From Mucilaginibacter sp. (GTDB taxonomy: Bacteria; Bacteroidota; Bacteroidia; Sphingobacteriales; Sphingobacteriaceae), in contig NZ_JANYGH010000067.1 in assembly GCF_025362475.1 (NCBI RefSeq), positions 62,001 through 126,000 on the forward strand: a stretch of 64,000 nucleotides of DNA. The letters run 5' to 3'. The position numbers and the translations under genes are program-made. Every line of letters starts with the position of its first letter. Position 1 is the first letter of the stretch. Of this stretch, positions 36,070 to 44,581 are shown in pieces. The notes beneath the pieces were generated by a model. The model did not search any database. It was not told where the DNA came from and saw nothing but the letters and a program-made list of their open reading frames with translations.

Positions 36070-37140
36070 CTACATGAGCCACAATCTCCATACGCCGGAT
36101 ATCAGCATACAGGCAAAAGCAAGCGGAGTCAGTACTTTCCAGCAGAGATTCATCAGCTGATCTACCCTAAACCGGGGCAATGTCCACCTGATCCACATTT
36201 GGACGGCCACCAACCCCAGGGTTTTTAATGTTACCCACAAAATACCGCAGCCCATGCCGGTTGTCCAGGTAGCTAAATGTACCGGGCCTATGTTTGGCAA
36301 TGGCGTGTTCCATGCACCTAAAAACAGTATAACTCCTATCATGGATACCAGGAACATCATAGAATATTCGGCCAGGAAAACCAGCGCGAAACGAATGCCG
36401 GTAAACTCAGTATGAAACCCAGCTACCAACTCTGATTCCGCTTCGGGAATATCAAACGGGGCACGGTTGCTCTCGGCAAGCGAGGCTATAAAGTATATAA
36501 CAAACGCAATAATAAGGTGCGGGGCACGAAATATATTCCAGCTAAAAAAACCTCCTATTTGTGTTACATCCCAAAAACCAAGAAACTTTATTTTCTCGGG
36601 CGATAGTACGCCCTGCTGCATGGCTATTGCCTGCATATCCAGCGTTTGGGCTATCATCACAACGGATATAATGGCAAAACCAGCCGGGATCTCGTATGAA
36701 ATAATTTGCGCGGCAGAACGCATGGCGCCCAATATGGAATACTTGTTATTTGATCCCCATCCGGCCATGAGGATACCCAATGTTTCAATAGAGATAATGG
36801 CGAAAATATAATAGATACCAAGATTTATCTTTGATGGAATAAGGCCGGGCGCCCAGGGCAATGCAGCAAAGCCCATGTAAACCGCGATAAAAATTACTGC
36901 CGGAGCCAGCATAAAAAGCCACTTATCGGCAGCGGCGGGAATGATCAATTCTTTCTGAATCATTTTCATGATGTCAGCCAATGTTTGTAAGGATCCAAAC
37001 TTTCCTGTTTCTGTGGGACCAAGCCTATCTTGTATAAATGCAGAGATCTTACGCTCGGCATATACGCCAAACAAAGCGAAAAAGGCCGAAAAACTGAACA
37101 AGCCTACAGCAACAATAAAATATGTGATATAATAATTCAA
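36070..37140 (-). CDS. nuoH: NADH-quinone oxidoreductase subunit H
   Basis: 356 residues, eight or nine helices. AERKISAFIQDRLGPTETG and ESNRAPFDIPEAESELVAGFHTEF are the conserved quinone-chamber loops; the acidic residues and DIPEAE are diagnostic. The start is TTG, with AAAAAGG just before it. First gene of the cluster: nuoA-G are not upstream, where murI is found instead. Confidence 0.96.
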   Translation of the reverse strand: MNYYITYFIVAVGLFSFSAFFALFGVYAERKISAFIQDRLGPTETGKFGSLQTLADIMKMIQKELIIPAAADKWLFMLAPAVIFIAVYMGFAALPWAPGLIPSKINLGIYYIFAIISIETLGILMAGWGSNNKYSILGAMRSAAQIISYEIPAGFAIISVVMIAQTLDMQAIAMQQGVLSPEKIKFLGFWDVTQIGGFFSWNIFRAPHLIIAFVIYFIASLAESNRAPFDIPEAESELVAGFHTEFTGIRFALVFLAEYSMMFLVSMIGVILFLGAWNTPLPNIGPVHLATWTTGMGCGILWVTLKTLGLVAVQMWIRWTLPRFRVDQLMNLCWKVLTPLAFACMLISGVWRLWLM

Positions 37141-37160
37141 GTACCTTTTTGCTTAAGCTG

Positions 37161-37168
37161 CAAACTTA
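37161..37168 (-). promoter_or_regulatory. -7 box for nuoH (TAAGTTTG on minus strand)
   Basis: Exact TAnnTTTG match 20 bases before the nuoH start. It supports nuoH-N being an independent transcription unit. Confidence 0.45.
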
Positions 37169-37210
37169 CTAAATGTTGAACTATTTTAGACGACAAGTTT
37201 AGTATATTAA

Positions 37211-37352
37211 ATTGGTGAGTGGTTGATTGGGAGAGTGGTTGATTAAGTTATATTAAGTTTAGTGGCTTTATTTTTTGGGGCGGGTTATGAAAGTGCCTGA
37301 TTTTATCCTTAATTCAACCACTCACCTAATCCAAACCAATCAACCACTCACT
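37211..37352. repeat. Inverted word island GTGAGTGGTTGATTGG
   Basis: A perfect 16-base inverted pair: 37215-37230 and 37336-37351. A second pair, GAGTGGTTGATT (37232-) and TCAACCACTCACC (37314-37326), is nested inside. The right arm ends inside the murI stop codon. The loop between carries AT-rich DNA and a GGGGCGGG stretch. Confidence 0.9.
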
Positions 37353-38193
37353 AACACTTCACCAAATCATTGGCGGCAATAAATGTCGACGTTACCGGGG
37401 ATGAAAAAAACAGCGAAGCATGATGATCAAAATCCGCGGTATCATCTGTAGTTGTATAAAACTGGTTAGTACCGTTTTTAGTAAGTCTGCTTTCCATCTC
37501 GGGATGGCGCTGAAGGTAGCTAACCAGGCTCTTTGCTACAATATCGCCCTGGGCAACTACTTTAACGTGCGCAGGCAGGTTGGCCTCTATCTTATCTTTT
37601 ATAATAGGATAATGTGTACATGCTAATAAAATGGTATCAATATCCGGGGATTGAGCCATAATCTCATCCAAATACATTTTCACAAAATGATCGGCGCCGG
37701 GCTGGTCATACTCTCCGTTCTCTATAAGTGGTACCCATAGCGGGCATGCCTGCTGGTAAACTTTTACATCCGGAAAAAAATTTTCGATCTCGATAAGATA
37801 TGAGCCGGATTGCACCGTACCCTTTGTGCCAAGTACCCCAATCTGTTTGGTTTTGGTATAATTGCCAATGATCTCGGCAGTTGGCCTTATCACACCAAGT
37901 ACACGTTTTGTGGGGTCAACATTGTTAAGGTCTTGTTGCTGTATGGTGCGCAACGCTTTTGCCGAAGCCGTATTACAGGCCAGTACTACCAGCGGGCACC
38001 CTTGCTCAAACATCCATTGCACGCATTCCCAGGTATACTCATGTATGGTTTTGAACGACCTGTTTCCGTAAGGAGCCCGGGCGTTATCACCAAGATAAAT
38101 GTAATCGTAACCCGGCAGCTGTTCAATGATAGATTTAAAAACAGTGAGGCCACCAAAGCCTGAATCAAAAATACCTATGGGTTTATTTTGCAT
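37351..38193 (-). CDS. murI: Glutamate racemase
   Basis: 280 residues from the ATG at 38193 (TTG 6 bases earlier possible). It makes D-glutamate for peptidoglycan. IGIFDSGFGGLTV is the N-terminal signature; catalytic cysteines lie in VVLACNTASAKA and TILLACTHYPII. The last two residues and stop overlap an inverted repeat arm. Terminal gene of the uppS-bamA-skp block, but a terminator and its own -7 box precede it. Confidence 0.96.
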   Translation of the reverse strand: MQNKPIGIFDSGFGGLTVFKSIIEQLPGYDYIYLGDNARAPYGNRSFKTIHEYTWECVQWMFEQGCPLVVLACNTASAKALRTIQQQDLNNVDPTKRVLGVIRPTAEIIGNYTKTKQIGVLGTKGTVQSGSYLIEIENFFPDVKVYQQACPLWVPLIENGEYDQPGADHFVKMYLDEIMAQSPDIDTILLACTHYPIIKDKIEANLPAHVKVVAQGDIVAKSLVSYLQRHPEMESRLTKNGTNQFYTTTDDTADFDHHASLFFSSPVTSTFIAANDLVKC

Positions 38194-38196
38194 ATA

Positions 38197-38204
38197 CAAA
38201 CATA
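38197..38204 (-). promoter_or_regulatory. -7 box for murI (TATGTTTG on minus strand)
   Basis: Exact TAnnTTTG match whose end is 3 bases from the murI ATG, predicting a leaderless transcript. It overlaps the T-run of the preceding terminator. Confidence 0.4.
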
Positions 38205-38233
38205 AAAAAAGCGCCCCGTAAATACGAGGCGCT
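38204..38233 (-). terminator. Terminator after the second skp-type gene
   Basis: AGCGCC (38210-38215) pairs with GGCGCT (38228-38233), with an inner CGT/ACG pairing and an AAAT loop. On the minus strand a run of seven T's follows. Confidence 0.88.
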
Positions 38234-38259
38234 CTTTTATAAATGACTAATGGTTGATA

Positions 38260-38772
38260 TTATTTTAAACCTAATTTTAATTTCACGGCTGTCATCAGGT
38301 CATCAGCATCCGGAGATACTAATAAACTTACTTGTGAAGAATCCAATACATATGCATAACCTTTTTCTTTGGCAACTGCTTGTACAGCGGCAGTAGCTTT
38401 ATCAAAAAGTGGTTTACCTAATTCATTCTTTTTAGCTTCAACTTGTTGTTGAGCGTTAGTTTGATAATCAGTCATACGTTTTTGTATATCCTGAAGCTCA
38501 TTACCTTTTGCAGTACGAACTGCATCGGTCATAGTAGCCTGATCTTTTTGAAAAGCCTGGCCTTTTGTGGTGTACTCATTATTCATGGTAGTAAGTACAT
38601 CAATAAAGGTTTTTTGGTAAGCCTGAATCTGAGTTGAAACAGTTTTAGTTTCTGGCATTAAATCTATCAGCTGGTTAAAATTAATATGGCCAATTTTTGT
38701 CTGCGCATTGGCAAAGTTGCCGGCAAATATCATTCCTACTGCAACTAAAGCAACTTTAAATAGTTTTTTCAT
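38260..38772 (-). CDS. OmpH/Skp-type periplasmic chaperone
   Basis: 170 residues. Signal peptide ending NFANAQ (about 24), then the Skp pattern: KIGHINFNQLIDLMPETKTVSTQIQAYQ, a long charged coiled coil (about 45-125) and a closing AKEKGYAYVLDSSQVSLLVSPDADDLM. Skp trimers hold unfolded outer-membrane proteins in the periplasm. Second of two tandem copies downstream of bamA; the paralog is 54 bases upstream. Confidence 0.93.
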   Translation of the reverse strand: MKKLFKVALVAVGMIFAGNFANAQTKIGHINFNQLIDLMPETKTVSTQIQAYQKTFIDVLTTMNNEYTTKGQAFQKDQATMTDAVRTAKGNELQDIQKRMTDYQTNAQQQVEAKKNELGKPLFDKATAAVQAVAKEKGYAYVLDSSQVSLLVSPDADDLMTAVKLKLGLK

Positions 38773-38825
38773 TTTTTTTGTCCTGTGTTTAATAATAGTT
38801 TTGTTCTGTTTATTTATTCAAAAAG

Positions 38826-39356
38826 TTATTTAGCAAATACTCCGGGTTTAAGCCCTAATTTGGTTATCACTTCTGCGCTCCTGTCAAACCTTGGGTTTGC
38901 ATACAGCATGATCACCTCACTGTTTTTATCAAAAATCATATCCAAATCATTGCTTTCGGCCACGGCCTGCACAGCTTTAGACACTCTATCCTGAATTGGT
39001 TTAATCAAGCCAGTACTTCTTTGTGAAAGCTCACCATCGGGCCCGAATTTTTGACGTTGAAAATCCTTCGCGGCTTTTTCTTTATCTACAATCTCCGCTT
39101 CGCGGCGTTTTTTCATATCGGCCGTCATTAACACCTGGTCGGCCTGGTACGCTTTATACAAACGGTCAATTTCCTGAAAACGTCCATCAACTTCTTTTTG
39201 CCATTGATCAGACAAAGCAGCAAGTTGCTTTTGTGAAGAAGCATACTCCGGCATGTGCTTTAATATATAATCCGAATCAACGTAAGCAAAGCGTTGCGCA
39301 TAAGCTCCTGCAAATGCTGTAAACGTTAAAACTGCTATTAAAATTATCTTCTTCAT
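38826..39356 (-). CDS. OmpH/Skp-type periplasmic chaperone
   Basis: 176 residues. Signal peptide ending GAYAQ (about 20), then RFAYVDSDYILKHMPEYASSQKQLAALSDQWQKEV, a coiled-coil stretch (KAYQADQVLMTADMKKRREAEIVDKEKAAKDFQ) and the final strand NDLDMIFDKNSEVIMLYANPRFD. First of the tandem pair; starts 14 bases after the bamA stop, so it is expected to be in the same operon. The two copies differ enough that they may serve different clients. Confidence 0.93.
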   Translation of the reverse strand: MKKIILIAVLTFTAFAGAYAQRFAYVDSDYILKHMPEYASSQKQLAALSDQWQKEVDGRFQEIDRLYKAYQADQVLMTADMKKRREAEIVDKEKAAKDFQRQKFGPDGELSQRSTGLIKPIQDRVSKAVQAVAESNDLDMIFDKNSEVIMLYANPRFDRSAEVITKLGLKPGVFAK

Positions 39357-39370
39357 ATTCGGTTCGCAAA

Positions 39371-41923
39371 TTAATTAAATCCGCCGGATAAACTCTGAGA
39401 AATTGTAAAATGGAATTGCCCTTTATTTGCATCCGGGGCACCTGGAATTTTATCAAATCCATAACCATAATCTAACCCAAGCAAGCCAAATATAGGTAAA
39501 AATATTCTTGCGCCCACACCTACCGAACGTCTCACGTTAAACGGATTGAATTGACTAAAATTGTTCCAAACGTTTCCACCCTCTGCAAATGCCAGTAAAA
39601 ATATGGTTGCAGACTGGCTGGCGATAACCGGGTGGCGCAACTCCAGTGTGTATTTGTTATAGATGGTGCTACCTGTATTGCTGTTCTGATTTTCGTTTGA
39701 ACCTTCTGGTACTATAGAGAAGTTTTGGTAACCTCTTAAACCGATGATTTCACTACCCTGTAAAAACTGGTAGCTCTGCATACCATCACCACCTAACTTA
39801 AAGCGTTCAAATGGTGAAGGACCTACTTCCTTATTATACATACCCAGGAATCCAAATCTTACCTGCGACATCAGCACGAATTTACCAACCAGTTTAGAGA
39901 ACCACTGCGCATCATATTTAAATTTATAATACTCTACAAAATGGTAACGCTCCTGCGGTGTGGCCACTTTATAGTTGGTATTGTTAAATAACGAATATGG
40001 AGGAGTTGCCTGAACCGTAAATTTAATATTTGAACCCTGTGTAGGGAATATTGGCGCATCTATTGAATTACGTGTTAATTCCTGTGTTAACTTGATATTG
40101 AACGAGGTACCGTTTGAGAAAAGGTAACCAGTATAGTTATCAAGGTTGTAGTGGTCAAAGTTAAGTGAGTAGTTTAACTGGAAATAGTTATCTGGCCATT
40201 TTAAGCGTTTACCCAATGTAATACCAACACCATTAATACGCAGGTTATTGTAGTACGGGCTCGATTTTGCATAATACTGCCCTGTTGAACTCCCTTGAGT
40301 ATATGCTGATAATGCAAAGTAAATAGGTTTTTTACCACCTAACCATGGTTCAGAGAAAGTGAACGAGAAGTTTTGATATGTACGACCGCTTGACTGACCT
40401 CTTAAGCTTAGTTTCTGTCCATCGCCTTTTGGCAGTGGCTTGTAGGCTTTAAGGTTAAATATATTCCTTAATGAGAAGTTGTTAAAGGTAAGCCCCAGTG
40501 TACCCACCAGCTGCCCGCCACCAAAACCACCCGAAAGCTCGATCTGATCTGAAGGCTTTTCAACAACGTTGTAAATAATATCTACCGTACCATCCTGGGG
40601 GTTAATATTGGTTGGCTTCGGCTCGGTTTTTTGCTCATCAAAGTTACCAAGCTGGCCAATTTCACGTGCACTACGAATTAATAAATCTTTATTGAATTTT
40701 TGTCCCGGTTTGGTTTGGATCTCACGCAACACAACTTTATCGTTGGTTACATCATTACCTTTAAGGCTTACACGGTTTATGGTGTACTGCGGGCCTTCAT
40801 ATATACGTATATCAAGATCTACCGTATCGTTATAAACCCTAACCTGTACTGGGTCGGCATTAAAAGTTAAATAACCGTCATTTAAATAAAGTGATGAAAC
40901 ATCATCGTTACTTGGCGTTGGGCCGCTTAATCTTTTATTTAATTCGTCCTCGCTAAATACATCACCCTTTTTAACGTGTAATATTCTTTCTAATAACTCT
41001 GTACTATATTTTGCATTACCAGACCACCTTACTTTACCAAAGTAATACCTGGGGCCTTCATAAACTTTAATTTTTACGTTAACAGTATTATCATCATGCT
41101 TCCAAACAGAATCGCTTACCAACTCGGCATCACGATAACCTTTGGCCTGCATCTTTTCAATAAGGTTTAACTTATCTTCTTCGTATTTATCCTGTTTGAA
41201 TTTTTTTGATCCAAAAAGATTATACCATTTCTTTTTACGGGTTTTACTCAAATAACCTCTCAAATCGCCCTGCGAAAAAGCTTTGTTACCTTCAAATGTA
41301 ACATCGTTAATTTTCACCTTCGTCTTTTTGTCAATTTTTACATCGAGTATAACACTGTTGGCATCTCCGGGATCTTTACGCTGCGTCATTACAACAGCGG
41401 TGTTCATAAAACCTTTTTCGTTAAAATGTTTTTTGATGATAGCCGATGTAGTACTCAGCAAATTCTCGTTGACAATTTTACCGGTCTTATCTGTTAATTT
41501 TTTCTGTACATCCTCTACTTCACCTTTGCGGATACCTGTTATGTGCAGGCGTGATAAACGCGGGCGCTCAACTACAACTATTTCAAGATAAACGGTATCA
41601 AGATTAATTTTGGTGATGTTTAACTGCACATCATCAAACAAACCTTGTTCGTATAATTTCTTTATTACCTCGGCATTGCGTTCGCCTGGCAAATTAATAC
41701 GGTCGCCTTTGGTTAATTTTGAAAGCAATATCAAATTATCCTTATCAAGATATTTTACTCCGCTTACGGTAATACCACCAATGATGTAATCGTGCGGATT
41801 AAGGTAACTTAAACTATCGGCCGGTATCTGTTTTGTGAGTGGTTGCCTCGGCGCGTTGGAAACCTGAGCCAGGGCAGCAGTACCAAAAACAGAGAAAAGA
41901 ATAGCAAAAAGAAATTTATACAT
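39371..41923 (-). CDS. bamA: BamA outer-membrane protein assembly factor
   Basis: 850 residues. Signal peptide ending ALAQ, several POTRA domains (about 40-440, e.g. ISGVKYLDKDNLILLSKL, VVERPRLSRLHITGIRKGEVEDVQ) and a C-terminal Omp85 barrel. EGSNENQNSN...NKYTLELRHPV and FHFTISQSLSGGFN lie near the end. It inserts beta-barrel proteins in the outer membrane. Operon with uppS before and two skp genes after, an arrangement conserved in Bacteroidota. Confidence 0.96.
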   Translation of the reverse strand: MYKFLFAILFSVFGTAALAQVSNAPRQPLTKQIPADSLSYLNPHDYIIGGITVSGVKYLDKDNLILLSKLTKGDRINLPGERNAEVIKKLYEQGLFDDVQLNITKINLDTVYLEIVVVERPRLSRLHITGIRKGEVEDVQKKLTDKTGKIVNENLLSTTSAIIKKHFNEKGFMNTAVVMTQRKDPGDANSVILDVKIDKKTKVKINDVTFEGNKAFSQGDLRGYLSKTRKKKWYNLFGSKKFKQDKYEEDKLNLIEKMQAKGYRDAELVSDSVWKHDDNTVNVKIKVYEGPRYYFGKVRWSGNAKYSTELLERILHVKKGDVFSEDELNKRLSGPTPSNDDVSSLYLNDGYLTFNADPVQVRVYNDTVDLDIRIYEGPQYTINRVSLKGNDVTNDKVVLREIQTKPGQKFNKDLLIRSAREIGQLGNFDEQKTEPKPTNINPQDGTVDIIYNVVEKPSDQIELSGGFGGGQLVGTLGLTFNNFSLRNIFNLKAYKPLPKGDGQKLSLRGQSSGRTYQNFSFTFSEPWLGGKKPIYFALSAYTQGSSTGQYYAKSSPYYNNLRINGVGITLGKRLKWPDNYFQLNYSLNFDHYNLDNYTGYLFSNGTSFNIKLTQELTRNSIDAPIFPTQGSNIKFTVQATPPYSLFNNTNYKVATPQERYHFVEYYKFKYDAQWFSKLVGKFVLMSQVRFGFLGMYNKEVGPSPFERFKLGGDGMQSYQFLQGSEIIGLRGYQNFSIVPEGSNENQNSNTGSTIYNKYTLELRHPVIASQSATIFLLAFAEGGNVWNNFSQFNPFNVRRSVGVGARIFLPIFGLLGLDYGYGFDKIPGAPDANKGQFHFTISQSLSGGFN

Positions 41924-41986
41924 TCGAATATTTTAGTGGGCTAAAATTAATTTATACAGTTGTTAAAAAGTGTTAAAAGGAAAAAT

Positions 41987-42736
41987 TTAGTTAACCTGCT
42001 CACTTGTCATACCAAAACGACGCTCGCGTTTTTGATAATCAAGTATGGCTTCGTACAAATCTTCCTTTCTGAAATCGGGCCATAGCTTGGTTGTAAAATA
42101 CAACTCGGCATAGGCAATTTGCCATAATAAATAATTACTTATCCGATATTCGCCGCCGGTTCTGATCAGTAATTCAGGATCGGGCATATCGTTGGTGAAT
42201 AAATTCCGTTCAAAAACATTTTCATTAATATCTTCCACTTCCAACTCCCCGCTTTTTACCTGTATGGCTATGTTTTTAGCCGCCTGTAAAATCTCGCGCC
42301 TTGAACCATAGCTTAAGGCCAGCGTAAGTACCACCCCTGTATTTAATGAAGTTTTTTGCATGGCCGCATTTAACTCTTTTAAGCATTTCGCAGGCAGCAT
42401 GTCCAAATCGCCAATGGCATTTAGCTTAATATTATTTTTCATGAAACCGGCAATTTCCTTATGAATGGTGCTCACCATAAGTTCCATGATGGCCATAACC
42501 TCAAATTTGGGTCTGTTCCAGTTTTCTGACGAGAAGGTATATAGTGTAACGTATTTTATACCCAGTTTATCTGCGCCCTCAACAACATCCCTTACAGATA
42601 CCACTCCGTTATGATGACCAAATACCCTTAACTTGCCTTTCTCTTTTGCCCAACGGCCGTTGCCATCCATAATGATAGCTACATGTTTTGGCAATCTTAA
42701 CAAATCAATCTGATCCAAATATTCCATATTACTCAT
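41987..42736 (-). CDS. uppS: Isoprenyl transferase (undecaprenyl diphosphate synthase)
   Basis: 249 residues from the ATG at 42736 (an in-frame TTG at 42742 is possible). It makes the C55 lipid carrier precursor for cell-wall synthesis. HVAIIMDGNGRWAKEKG contains the catalytic Asp; FSSENWNRP and DPELLIRTGGEYRISNYLLWQIAYAELYF are further signatures. First gene of the uppS-bamA-skp-skp unit, preceded by a long gap with a promoter candidate. Confidence 0.96.
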   Translation of the reverse strand: MSNMEYLDQIDLLRLPKHVAIIMDGNGRWAKEKGKLRVFGHHNGVVSVRDVVEGADKLGIKYVTLYTFSSENWNRPKFEVMAIMELMVSTIHKEIAGFMKNNIKLNAIGDLDMLPAKCLKELNAAMQKTSLNTGVVLTLALSYGSRREILQAAKNIAIQVKSGELEVEDINENVFERNLFTNDMPDPELLIRTGGEYRISNYLLWQIAYAELYFTTKLWPDFRKEDLYEAILDYQKRERRFGMTSEQVN

Positions 42737-42893
42737 TATCAAAAACCGGTGTAATGGCTTATAAAAGACATGCTTTTGTTTTTATTTTTATCAACGCCAT
42801 GCCTAATAAATATTTGTTTTTAGACTAATCGACCTTAAAAATTATCCTGCTACAGCGTTATTTATATGCCGAATTGCCGGTTTTTTCAGGGTA

Positions 42894-42901
42894 CAAAGGT
42901 A
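42894..42901 (-). promoter_or_regulatory. Possible -7 box for the uppS operon (TACCTTTG on minus strand)
   Basis: Exact TAnnTTTG match about 160 bases upstream of the uppS start. It implies a long 5' leader, which may be regulatory. Confidence 0.35.
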
Positions 42902-43037
42902 AAACTTCCTTTGTATTTTTTTAGTATGCAGCAATAAAAGAAAATGTTATTATAAATATTGCCTGTAAATGTCATTAAAAACACATAAATAACATTTTCC
43001 GGCCCTGTTTATTATGGTTTAAAACAACTTTAAATGC

Positions 43038-43078
43038 AAAAAAGGCATCTATGATCCCTAAAAATTGATCACAATGCC
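43038..43078 (-). terminator. Terminator after the exbD-type gene
   Basis: GGCAT/ATGCC (43044-43048, 43074-43078) with an inner TGATC/GATCA pairing; on the minus strand a T-run follows. Located about 50 bases beyond the stop. Confidence 0.75.
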
Positions 43079-43127
43079 CTGTAAATAAAGCGCGGTATTT
43101 AGGTTTGGTACCCCTTTTAATCAGCTG

Positions 43128-43649
43128 CTAATAAACACCTTTTTGTTTTAAAGCCTCCACATCCTGGGGGGCTATATCAACAATAGAATATATTTGAGTT
43201 TGGGTAATATTTAATTCATCTAAAGTATTAACTACATTGCTGTATACCGAATGGTTACTGGGCTTTACCAATACAATCATGTTTTTGCCTGTTTTATTTC
43301 TGATCATTTTGCTGGTTTCAATAAGTGCCTGCCGTAAACCATTTTTACCAAAGTTGGTAATTGATGGCGCAATCACCGGATTTTTCAATTCGCCAAGGTA
43401 CCACATCACCCGGTCGCTTTTACCAAGGCAGATGGTGAGGCTACGACTGGCAGGCACGGGATCGCCAAGGCTGCCGTCGGGCATGGCTAAAGGCATGGCC
43501 TTTGGCTTTGCAAGCGTAGTTGTCATTATAAAAAAAGTGATGAGCAGGAAAGCCAGATCAACCATTGCGGTAAGATCAACGCGGGTATTCATTCTTTTAC
43601 GTCCGCGGGTAGATCCTGATTTTTGGGGAGAGGAATTTAATTCGGCCAT
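43128..43649 (-). CDS. ExbD/TolR-type biopolymer transport protein
   Basis: 173 residues. A basic N-terminus (SGSTRGRKRMNTRVD), then one helix with the conserved LTAMVDLAFLLITFFIM (Asp in the membrane, which carries the proton path), then a periplasmic domain. ExbD works with ExbB and TonB to energise outer-membrane receptors. No exbB or tonB gene is adjacent, so the partner proteins must come from elsewhere. It sits alone between porG-like and uppS. Confidence 0.9.
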   Translation of the reverse strand: MAELNSSPQKSGSTRGRKRMNTRVDLTAMVDLAFLLITFFIMTTTLAKPKAMPLAMPDGSLGDPVPASRSLTICLGKSDRVMWYLGELKNPVIAPSITNFGKNGLRQALIETSKMIRNKTGKNMIVLVKPSNHSVYSNVVNTLDELNITQTQIYSIVDIAPQDVEALKQKGVY

Positions 43650-43789
43650 GATTTTATAGTTTAAGGTTAATAATCACCAGTATTAAATACCGATCATTAA
43701 CCTTAAAACGAATTATAAATTAATATATTGCACAATAACAGAATTAAATTCTGTTATTGCTAAAAAAGTAGAATTAAATTTTGAACACA

Positions 43790-44572
43790 TCAATAATAAC
43801 AACGCTGGGTAACAAAGGTATAGGAGATACTAAACCCAATCAGGAAATAGGTATCGCGGGGCTTAAAATCGCCGCGCTGTGTTCCAACCGAACCAATGTA
43901 GGTTCCGGTCCGCTCGCCAGATCTGTCAGATAGGGCCCTGGCAATACCATTAAGCTTGCTTTTATCGGCATATACGCTACTCACATCATCCAGGTAGTCT
44001 GTAAACGTATAGCGATATCCAATATCTGCCGCCAGGTTAAACTTTCCGGCAATATTGTACTTTATACCAACTCCATAAGGGATCACCGCAGTATGGCCTC
44101 CGTAAGGCGCTGGCTGACCTTCTGTTTTTAACTCTCTCAAGTCAACAGATGCCCCGTTATAAATAGTACGCGGCGCATAGGAAGTGAGCCCAATACCGGC
44201 ATATATAAATGGCGTAAATTTATTAGGACCTGCATCCGGAATATATTTCAGGAAATTGAACTCGCCAATGGCGCTGACCTCTTTCACCCCATCGGTAAAA
44301 CTCAAATTACGATCACGGAATTGCTGGCTGGATGATGTACTATCGGCAGCGCCAAACTTACCATAACTAAACGTTAGTCTTGCTGAAAGGTATCCATCAA
44401 AATTTCGTTTTACAAACAAGCCGCCGGATATGCCGCTTACTTTTACAGGGTTATTGATATTTAAATCACCAATATAGCCAGCAGCGCCTAATGAGCCGCC
44501 TATCTCCCAGGTTTGTGCCTGCAAATGATACGAAAACAGTAAAAGGAAAACAAAAAGTAAAATTTTAGGCAT
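43790..44572 (-). CDS. PorG-like outer-membrane protein (DUF6089)
   Basis: 260 residues from the ATG at 44572. Signal peptide ending LQAQ, then TWEIGGSLGAAGYIGDLN, the opening I associate with DUF6089/PorG proteins, and a strand-rich barrel ending DTYFLIGFSISYTFV. PorG is an outer-membrane part of the type IX secretion system. Location between nadK and uppS-bamA matches the block in which porG homologues occur in other Bacteroidota, which supports the call. gldKLMN core genes are not in the window. Confidence 0.75.
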   Translation of the reverse strand: MPKILLFVFLLLFSYHLQAQTWEIGGSLGAAGYIGDLNINNPVKVSGISGGLFVKRNFDGYLSARLTFSYGKFGAADSTSSSQQFRDRNLSFTDGVKEVSAIGEFNFLKYIPDAGPNKFTPFIYAGIGLTSYAPRTIYNGASVDLRELKTEGQPAPYGGHTAVIPYGVGIKYNIAGKFNLAADIGYRYTFTDYLDDVSSVYADKSKLNGIARALSDRSGERTGTYIGSVGTQRGDFKPRDTYFLIGFSISYTFVTQRCYY

Positions 44573-44581
44573 CAAGCAGTT

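Larger units (their letters stand above)
42737..43127. other. Long gene-free region before uppS
   Basis: About 390 AT-rich bases between the exbD-type gene and uppS. It contains the exbD terminator (43038-43078) and a -7 box candidate at 42894-42901, which would give uppS a leader of about 150 bases. No ORF or recognisable RNA was found. Confidence 0.5.
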
